DNA of 6,836 bases from an uncultured Eggerthellaceae bacterium (lineage in GTDB: Bacteria > Actinomycetota > Coriobacteriia > Coriobacteriales > Eggerthellaceae), in assembly GCA_947565915.1 (NCBI GenBank), contig CANOHY010000067.1, positions 1-6,836 on the forward strand. Direction: 5' to 3'. Numbering within the stretch: the first letter of the stretch is position 1; every line of letters begins with the position of its first letter. The notes beneath the pieces were generated by a model that was not told the origin of the DNA, did no database searches, and was given only the letters and a program-made list of their open reading frames with translations. Position numbers and translations under genes: made by a program. Below, piece after piece: positions 1 through 4,626 of this stretch.

Positions 1-48
1 CGACCACCGAGATCTACACTCTTTCCCTACACGACGCTCTTCCGATCT
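1..48 (+). other. Illumina P5/TruSeq universal adapter contamination
   Basis: These 48 bases equal the Illumina universal adapter from its eleventh base to its end: it starts CGACCACCGAGATCTACAC, contains CTTTCCCTACACGACGC and ends with the ligation end GCTCTTCCGATCT. The match is gap-free and runs to the exact final base of the adapter, after which protein-coding sequence begins. This is library-preparation sequence left at the end of a contig, not organism DNA. It should be trimmed, and any reading frame that enters it is an artefact. Confidence 0.98.
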
Positions 49-962
49 TGTTCTACAAATGCTGTTTCTACGACGTATGCGAGATGGGCATGCATGCGCT
101 CATCGAGCTGCAACGCGAAAACGATGCCGAGGTGGCTGCTGTCGGAGGTGCGCAGAAGATAACCTACGACTTTTTCGTCTCCACCACGCCAGCTGAGAGC
201 CTCGAAGATGTCAAGCAGCTCTTCGAGGAGATAGGCCCGTGGCCCATGGAGGTCAATTTCCTCGTGGATGAAGGCTCTACGTTCGACGAGCACTTCAACG
301 ACGCGTTCCGGCAACTCTTCGAGATGGGCTACGAGTCCATCGTGTCCATCGGGGGCGATGTGCCCACCATGCCCAAAGCTCATCTGAAGCAGGGCTTCCA
401 ATGGCTCGAGTACTTCCAGGGCATAGGCAAGCCCGGCTTCGTGGTGGCGCCATGCCAGGAATGCGGCACGTCGCTCGTGGGCTACAGCTTCAATACGCCT
501 ATCGATCACGACGGGATCTACTACAACATGGACGGCCGTCCGGCGCTCGATGGATACATGGAGAAGCTGCAGGGCAAGGACATCCCCTGTGCCTACTTCG
601 AGCCCGTGGCCGACATCGACGAGGTGACTGACTTGGCTCATGCCATCTCGTGCATGAAGGCCATTCGCGAAGCCGCGCCCTACCAAGGGCTCTTCGTGCC
701 GCATCGCACGTTGAATTGGGTGGAGAGCATGGGCATCGTGATATCCACGCCGCCCAACGATAACCACGATCCGCGCGACTACCTCGACGGCGAAAGCGCC
801 GAAGGGGATGCATCGGGCGAAGAAGTTGGCAGCCTTGCGGGCAGCATGGACGAAGCGCCCGAGCTGACCATCGAGGAGATGCAACGCATCGCCAAGGGCA
901 TGACGGCAATACAAGATGAGCGACGCAAGACCAATAGCTACGAGCGCTCGAAGTACAACTAG
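49..962 (+). CDS. DUF2064-like glycosyl/nucleotidyltransferase-fold protein, 5' truncated
   Basis: The frame is open from the adapter junction to TAG at 960-962, giving about 303 genomic residues; the first complete genomic codon is TTC at 51-53. The TTG at 48-50 borrows its first base from the adapter, so it is not a real start. The first visible residues (FYKCCFYD) resemble the helix that in DUF2064 proteins follows the N-terminal nucleotide-binding strand and loop, so a few tens of residues are probably missing. Counting from base 48, IGGDVPTM (residues 101-108) sits where the family has its GxDxP metal/nucleotide-site motif. AEVA-type strands, CQECGTSLVGYS (136-147) and DHDGIYYN (153-160) follow, then a segment resembling the family's closing 'D-D-x-x-DL' region (VADIDEVTDL, 187-196). 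A low-complexity acidic tail (about 236-275) and a charged C-terminus follow and are atypical for the family. DUF2064 proteins have a GT-A fold and mostly unknown substrates; one branch sits in arsenosugar clusters. First gene seen of the operon, 19 bases before the radical SAM gene. Family assignment is fairly likely; the substrate is unknown. Confidence 0.72.
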
Positions 963-981
963 GTTGAAGGAAAGACAATCC

Positions 982-2391
982 ATGGCAGAGCCAAACGCAA
1001 CCGAGCGCACGTTCCTGCACGCTACCACCTCACTTTGCCCGCAATGCCTGCGCGAGCTGAAGACCGATGTCTACGCCGATGGCAAGGGCGTGGTATGGAT
1101 GGAGCGCACCTGCCCCGACCACGGCACCATCACTACGCGTAGATGGAACGACGCGAATCACTATCAATGGATTTGCGACCATGGGTTTCCCAAGGTGGCG
1201 CCACCTTTCACCAATTGCCAAGCCGGTGCGCCCTGCCCCTTCTCGTGCGGAACGTGCACGCGGCACGAACGCAGGGGCACGCTGCTGGAGATAGAGGTCA
1301 CGCGCAACTGCAACCTGCACTGCCCGGTGTGCTTTATGAGCGCCACCGATGGTGAGCACGATCCAACGCTTGACCAGATTGGCGCCATGTACGACACCAT
1401 CGCCGCCGCTGTGGGCACTAATGGTGCCGTACAGCTGACCGGCGGCGAGCCCACCACGCGAGCTGATTTACCCGATATCGTGGCTATGGGGCGCTCCAAG
1501 GGATTCTGGGGCATCGAGTTGAACACGAACGGCTTGGTAATAGCAGCGCGGCCTGGATATCTGGAATCGCTCGTGGCTGCTGGGCTCACAGGCGTGTACC
1601 TTTCTTTCGACGGCGTGACCGGCGATGTGTACGAGGCTACGTGCGGTCGCGACATCTTGGATGTGAAATTGCGTGCAATCGAGCGCTGCCGGGAATGCGG
1701 CATCCAAGTGGTTCTCTCGGTTGCGGTCATCCAAGACGTGAACGACGACCAACTGGGCGATATCCTGCGATTCGCGCTGGAGAACTCCGATGTGGTGGCG
1801 GGCATTGCACTGCAACCGGCATTCACCTCGGGTCGTTTCGATGTGAGCCATTTCGAGTCCATGAGCTCGGGGGATGTGATCTTCGCATTGGCAGACCAAT
1901 CAGAGGGACTCATCGACCGCTACGACATCTGGCCTTTGGGCACATCGCATCCGCTCTGCGATACGGGAGTGTTTTTGCTGCACGACGAGCAGCGGGCCAC
2001 GCACGAGAGCGGGTTCGTGCCAGCGACCAAGCTGATGACCATGGACGAGTACCAAGCGGCATTCAATCCCGACTCGCCACAAGGCTCGGTGTTCGCCGAT
2101 ATATTGGCAGCAAAGGGCATCCCCACGCACGATGGACTGTCTATCATCGTGATGAACTACATGGACGCGGTGACCATGGACACGCAGCGCCTGCGCGAAT
2201 GCTCCATGATGGTGACGGTGCCAAGCGGCATGTCGGTGCCATTCTGCTCGTATCATCTGACCGACGCGAACGGCTGTCGCGTGTATCCGATGTGGCTGCG
2301 TGAAGAGCTGCGCGACGGCACCGCGCCCTCTAAGCTCATCGAGCGCTACACGTTCGGCAAGTATGCGCATAGTGAGAATCAGGAGGCATGA
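982..2391 (+). CDS. Cysteine-rich radical SAM enzyme, COG1964 (Tes/MJ0619)-like
   Basis: 469 residues from ATG at 982, chosen because AAGGA (967-971) lies 10 bases upstream; the in-frame ATG at 916 is inside the previous gene and lacks such a site. An N-terminal metal-ribbon-like segment has C19-x2-C22 and CPDHG (C44, H47). A second cysteine set, C79 and CPFSCGTC (C85, C89, C92), comes just before the canonical radical SAM motif CNLHCPVC (C110, C114, C117). LTGGEPTTR (152-160) is the SAM-binding GGEP motif, and ELNTNG and YLSFDG match later strands of the barrel. The C-terminal part has further spaced cysteines: C326 (PLCDTG), C407 (RECSMM), C422 (PFCSYH) and C432. This layout matches the COG1964 group, which includes archaeal tetraether lipid synthase and the MJ0619 pterin methylase, enzymes with several Fe-S clusters. 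It should perform 5'-deoxyadenosyl radical chemistry using cytosolic reductant, plausibly from the ferredoxin-DUF169 protein encoded 3 bases downstream. Radical SAM identity is certain; the subgroup is likely; the substrate (lipid, pterin, sugar or other) is unknown. Confidence 0.93.
   Translation: MAEPNATERTFLHATTSLCPQCLRELKTDVYADGKGVVWMERTCPDHGTITTRRWNDANHYQWICDHGFPKVAPPFTNCQAGAPCPFSCGTCTRHERRGTLLEIEVTRNCNLHCPVCFMSATDGEHDPTLDQIGAMYDTIAAAVGTNGAVQLTGGEPTTRADLPDIVAMGRSKGFWGIELNTNGLVIAARPGYLESLVAAGLTGVYLSFDGVTGDVYEATCGRDILDVKLRAIERCRECGIQVVLSVAVIQDVNDDQLGDILRFALENSDVVAGIALQPAFTSGRFDVSHFESMSSGDVIFALADQSEGLIDRYDIWPLGTSHPLCDTGVFLLHDEQRATHESGFVPATKLMTMDEYQAAFNPDSPQGSVFADILAAKGIPTHDGLSIIVMNYMDAVTMDTQRLRECSMMVTVPSGMSVPFCSYHLTDANGCRVYPMWLREELRDGTAPSKLIERYTFGKYAHSENQEA
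2381..2386 (+). promoter_or_regulatory. Consensus Shine-Dalgarno AGGAGG that sets the GTG start at 2395
   Basis: AGGAGG lies inside the last codons of the radical SAM gene, 8 bases before GTG at 2395. The ATG at 2388, which overlaps the TGA stop, is not the start because its frame closes after five codons. The arrangement implies translational coupling of the two genes. Confidence 0.85.
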
Positions 2392-2394
2392 GAA

Positions 2395-3375
2395 GTGGCG
2401 CATGACGTTTCCTATTCCATATCCATTAATCGCGATGCTTGCACCAAGTGCGGCCTATGCGTGAAGTTTTGCCCTACTGAGGTATATGAGTTCGAAGATG
2501 GCCCGCAGGTGATGCATCCTGAGTGGTGCTGGGGCTGCGAGACGTGCTCGGGCAACTGCCCGGTAGATGCCATTGCGATTGAGGTGAACCCCGATGCGCT
2601 GGCTTCTGAAGATGACCGTCCTCGTGCCAAGCTCATCGACAGCGAGACGGCAGCGCTCTACAAGGAGTGGTCAGACACATTGCGTGAGGTGTTGCAGCTT
2701 CGCTGGCATCCAGTGGGCGTGCGCCTCATCCGCGCGGGCGAGCCATACCCCGAGGGCGTGCAGATTCCCAAGGAGCGCATGCGCTATTGCCAGTCGATGA
2801 TGGCTGCGCGCAGGGGAGTGTCGCTGCTGATGCCGGCCAATCGCCATTCATGCCCCGATGGCACATCCATCCTCGGCCTCACCGAAGTGCCACCCAAGCT
2901 GGCATCGGGCGAGATCTACATCTTGTTCCATAAGCTGGACACGCAGGAGGCAGCTAGCCGCATGGTGAACGAGAGGCCCATGCTGGAGCCGTATTCCATG
3001 GATGCAACTTGCGTGTTTCCACTGGATGATGCCAAGGCCACGGTGGATGTGGTCAGCGTGATGGGCAACCCCGAGCAGATGATGTGGCTTTCCATGGCCA
3101 CCTCGTATTACACCGGGCATCGACACGACTTCCATGCAAGCGGCTATAACTCTCATTGCGTGGAGGTAACGCTGCTGCCCATGCGCGACAAGCAGATCAA
3201 CATCTCGTTCGGGTGCTATGGCGGCCGTGCGAGCTCCGATGTGGGCGATGACATGATGATGATGGGCATACCGGTGGAGCTCATGCCCGATGTGGTGCGC
3301 GGTGTGCACGAGCTTTCCAAGCGCGTGATCCCACAGGAGCGCGACAAGATCTATCTTCCGCCGCTCAGGGGCTAG
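2395..3375 (+). CDS. Two-[4Fe-4S] ferredoxin fused to a DUF169 domain
   Basis: 326 residues, GTG start with a consensus ribosome-binding site 8 bases upstream. Residues 1-60 are a bacterial 2[4Fe-4S] ferredoxin: CTKCGLCVKFCP (C16, C19, C22, C26) and CWGCETCSGNCP (C45, C48, C51, C55), both in the C-x2-C-x2-C-x3-C-P pattern. Residues about 90-310 match DUF169 (COG2043): WHPVGVRLI (104-112), RYCQSMMAAR (130-139), HSCPDG (151-156) and near the end FGCYGGRAS (272-280) followed by GIPVELMPD. DUF169 has no established function; it occurs mainly in anaerobes and archaea. The conserved C132, C153 and C274 could bind another metal or a substrate, but that is inference. There is no signal peptide or membrane segment, so it should be cytosolic. 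Its position directly after the radical SAM gene (3-base gap) and before the acetyltransferase (1-base gap) suggests it feeds electrons to the radical SAM enzyme or carries out a linked redox step. A run of four methionines (287-290) lies near the end. Confidence 0.9.
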   Translation: MAHDVSYSISINRDACTKCGLCVKFCPTEVYEFEDGPQVMHPEWCWGCETCSGNCPVDAIAIEVNPDALASEDDRPRAKLIDSETAALYKEWSDTLREVLQLRWHPVGVRLIRAGEPYPEGVQIPKERMRYCQSMMAARRGVSLLMPANRHSCPDGTSILGLTEVPPKLASGEIYILFHKLDTQEAASRMVNERPMLEPYSMDATCVFPLDDAKATVDVVSVMGNPEQMMWLSMATSYYTGHRHDFHASGYNSHCVEVTLLPMRDKQINISFGCYGGRASSDVGDDMMMMGIPVELMPDVVRGVHELSKRVIPQERDKIYLPPLRG

Positions 3376-3376
3376 C

Positions 3377-3805
3377 ATGGGAGCGCTTTTCAGCTTGCGC
3401 GATGCGCAGCCAGGCGATATGGAGCATCTCGATTACTTCGCGTCCCTTGAGGGCATGGACGCTTTGCCAGGGTGTGAACGCATACGCGTGGCCGTGAACG
3501 AGCAAGGCGAGCCCGTGGGTTTCTGCCGCCTCGATGCAGACGAGAACGGCGTGGCCTACGTGAACCCCATAGTGGTGTTCGATACGTGGCGTGGCTATGG
3601 CGTGGGGCGTGCGCTCATCGAGGATGCATGGTCGCGCGAAGGCGAGCTGCGCTTGGTGGCAAGGGGGCAGAGCGTGGGCTTCTACGAGAAGCTCGGCTTC
3701 AAGCCGCTATCTTGGGACGAGGTCGACCTCAAGGCAGCTTCGGAGGATTGCGACAACTGCCCTGTGCGCGAAGAGTGCGGTCCGCTTCCCATGCGCCTCG
3801 CGTAA
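3377..3805 (+). CDS. GNAT N-acetyltransferase with C-terminal cysteine cluster
   Basis: 142 residues from ATG at 3377, with AGGGG (3366-3370) 6 bases upstream inside the end of the preceding gene; only one base separates the two reading frames. The acetyl-CoA-binding motif R-x-x-G-x-G appears as WRGYGVGRAL (71-80), preceded by the strand YVNPIVVFDTW and followed by the GNAT helix-strand VGFYEKLGF (100-108). The protein is about the normal length for a minimal GNAT domain. Unusual is the end: DCDNCPVREECG (124-135) gives C125-x2-C128-x5-C134, a potential metal or Fe-S site, in a tail that in GNAT proteins of the ArsN2 type also carries cysteine-containing sequence. It probably acetylates an amine on a small molecule or intermediate of the pathway encoded by this operon; the acceptor cannot be read from the sequence. 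Last gene of the operon; two hairpins follow. Confidence 0.9.
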   Translation: MGALFSLRDAQPGDMEHLDYFASLEGMDALPGCERIRVAVNEQGEPVGFCRLDADENGVAYVNPIVVFDTWRGYGVGRALIEDAWSREGELRLVARGQSVGFYEKLGFKPLSWDEVDLKAASEDCDNCPVREECGPLPMRLA

Positions 3806-3853
3806 GCTCTAAAACGCTCAGAAGGCAGTTCTCTCATACCCACAGCTTCCCAG

Positions 3854-3888
3854 TTCCGAAAAAGCATTCACCGGATGCTTTTTCGGAA
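3854..3888. terminator. Probable bidirectional intrinsic terminator (14-bp perfect stem)
   Basis: The arms TTCCGAAAAAGCAT (3854-3867) and ATGCTTTTTCGGAA (3875-3888) are perfect inverse complements around a 7-base loop. The stem starts about 49 bases after the acetyltransferase stop. Its A5/T5 runs let a shorter inner hairpin (GCATTC/GGATGC) be followed by a T tract on either strand, which is the usual form for a terminator serving convergent genes. Energy was not computed. Confidence 0.75.
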
Positions 3889-3918
3889 TGCGGTCTCCTG
3901 GCGTCGCACCTATGAAGT

Positions 3919-3941
3919 GAAAATCGCTCTTCGCGATTTTC
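3919..3941. terminator. Second hairpin, probable terminator of the PadR gene (and backup for the operon)
   Basis: GAAAATCGC (3919-3927) and GCGATTTTC (3933-3941) pair perfectly over 9 bases around the loop TCTTC. The stem carries A4/T4 runs so that it can end in T's on either strand. It lies about 50 bases beyond the PadR stop on the minus strand. A weaker imperfect hairpin (CGCC 3971-3974 with GGCG 3980-3983) is nearer that stop but has no T tract. Confidence 0.6.
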
Positions 3942-3991
3942 GAAATTAGCGCCGACGGGTATGAGTGGACCGCCTTCCGGGCGTCTATGAC

Positions 3992-4474
3992 CTAATGCAT
4001 GCAGGAAGGAGTGGGTGGAACTTCGATGTCCAGCGCATGAGAAGCCTCGACGCGCAACTCCTCGATGGTAAGCTTGTAGCAGGCCAGAGCATCGATCCAG
4101 CGGCGGAGGCACTTGCGGCCTTTGTCGGTGAGCTCGAACATGCGCTTGGCAGAGCCTGAGTCGGGGGTGTCCCACCATGAATGCACGAGCTCCGATTCTT
4201 CCATGCGCTTCAGAGCTCGGTAGATGCCAGTGGCATCGGGTTTCTTCCCTCCGAACATGGGCGATTGGGCTGCTTTCTGAACGATGACGTAGCCGTGCAG
4301 CGGAACATCGCTTTCCGCCAGGATAGTGAGAATGGTCGGTTGAGAGAGTCGGCTGAGGGACTTTCCGAGTTCAGCGCATTCGGCGAGCTCCTCTTGCGTC
4401 TGGGGATTGCACGCACTCCACATCTGCTCCAATTTCCGCTCCTTCGCTCTCGTTGCCTGCATGCGCGATCGCAC
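3992..4474 (-). CDS. PadR-family winged-helix transcriptional regulator
   Basis: 160 residues; GTG start at 4474, supported by TGAGG ending 7 bases upstream (minus strand). The in-frame ATG at 4462 (residue 5) has no such site. Residues about 44-130 form the PadR winged helix: QPTILTILAESDVPLHGYVI (45-64) is the first helix and the hallmark LHGY, PDATGIYRALKRMEESELV (79-97) is the recognition helix region, and SGSAKRMFELTDKGRKCL (106-123) the wing and following helix. A C-terminal helix (about 124-147) should be the dimerisation arm. A 40-residue N-terminal extension carries C22 and C33; further cysteines are C122, C132 and C158. PadR proteins usually repress a nearby promoter and their own, and release DNA on binding a small ligand. 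This one converges on the radical SAM operon and diverges from the antiporter gene, so either may be its target; neither is shown. The cysteines could make it redox- or metal-responsive, which is inference. Confidence 0.92.
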   Translation of the reverse strand: MRSRMQATRAKERKLEQMWSACNPQTQEELAECAELGKSLSRLSQPTILTILAESDVPLHGYVIVQKAAQSPMFGGKKPDATGIYRALKRMEESELVHSWWDTPDSGSAKRMFELTDKGRKCLRRWIDALACYKLTIEELRVEASHALDIEVPPTPSCMH

Positions 4475-4481
4475 GGTTTTG

Positions 4482-4486
4482 CCTCA
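4482..4486 (-). promoter_or_regulatory. Ribosome-binding site deciding the PadR GTG start
   Basis: On the minus strand the sequence reads TGAGG, then seven bases (CAAAACC), then GTG at 4474. The TGA within it is also an in-frame stop, so the gene cannot start further upstream. Confidence 0.65.
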
Positions 4487-4487
4487 C

Positions 4488-4507
4488 ACATAGTATCATG
4501 TTGCAAC
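4488..4507. promoter_or_regulatory. Candidate operator: adjoining short dyads upstream of the PadR gene
   Basis: Two small inverted repeats lie side by side: ACAT-N6-ATGT (4488-4501) and the perfect 8-base palindrome GTTGCAAC (4500-4507). They sit directly upstream of the PadR ribosome-binding site, where an autoregulatory site would be expected. Several known PadR operators are ATGT/ACAT dyads, but with the half-sites in the opposite order and 8-base spacing. Such short dyads also occur by chance, so this is a weak call. Confidence 0.3.
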
Positions 4508-4596
4508 TATTCACTGCATGCGAATGTTGCGCCCGCGGCGCCCATGGTTAAATCATCAAGGGCCTTGCAAGCCCGCGACGTTGGTTTTTGCTGTGG

Positions 4597-4602
4597 TAGC
4601 AT
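4597..4602 (+). promoter_or_regulatory. Weak candidate extended -10 box for the antiporter gene
   Basis: TAGCAT is preceded by TGG (4594-4596 reads TGG), giving a TGN-plus-hexamer extended -10 with 4 of 6 consensus bases. No good -35 box sits 16-18 bases upstream. If used, transcription would start only about 15-20 bases before the ATG. Confidence 0.25.
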
Positions 4603-4613
4603 GGGAAAATCGA

Positions 4614-4620
4614 AGGGAGG
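4614..4620 (+). promoter_or_regulatory. Strong Shine-Dalgarno AGGGAGG that sets the antiporter ATG start
   Basis: AGGGAGG ends 6 bases before ATG at 4627. A TTG at 4621 in the same frame directly abuts this site and so cannot be the start, although it lengthens the open frame by two codons. Confidence 0.8.
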
Positions 4621-4626
4621 TTGCGT

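Noticed and set aside
916..981. Upstream ATG at 916 as start of the radical SAM protein
   Set aside because: It lies within the preceding coding region, lacks a ribosome-binding site, and the extra 22 residues look like out-of-frame translation; ATG at 982 has AAGGA upstream.
27..1028. Long 333-codon open frame on the minus strand
   Set aside because: It is antisense to the DUF2064-like and radical SAM genes, runs into the adapter, has no recognisable domain, and is the kind of shadow frame common in GC-rich genes.
1164..1913. 249-codon minus-strand open frame inside the radical SAM gene
   Set aside because: Serine/proline-rich composition without motifs, fully antisense to a well-supported gene.
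1641..2303. 220-codon plus-strand open frame in another frame within the radical SAM gene
   Set aside because: Arginine/glycine-rich shadow translation with no domain and no ribosome-binding site.
4621..4626. TTG at 4621 as the antiporter start
   Set aside because: It directly touches the AGGGAGG ribosome-binding site, leaving no spacer; ATG at 4627 has the proper 6-base distance.
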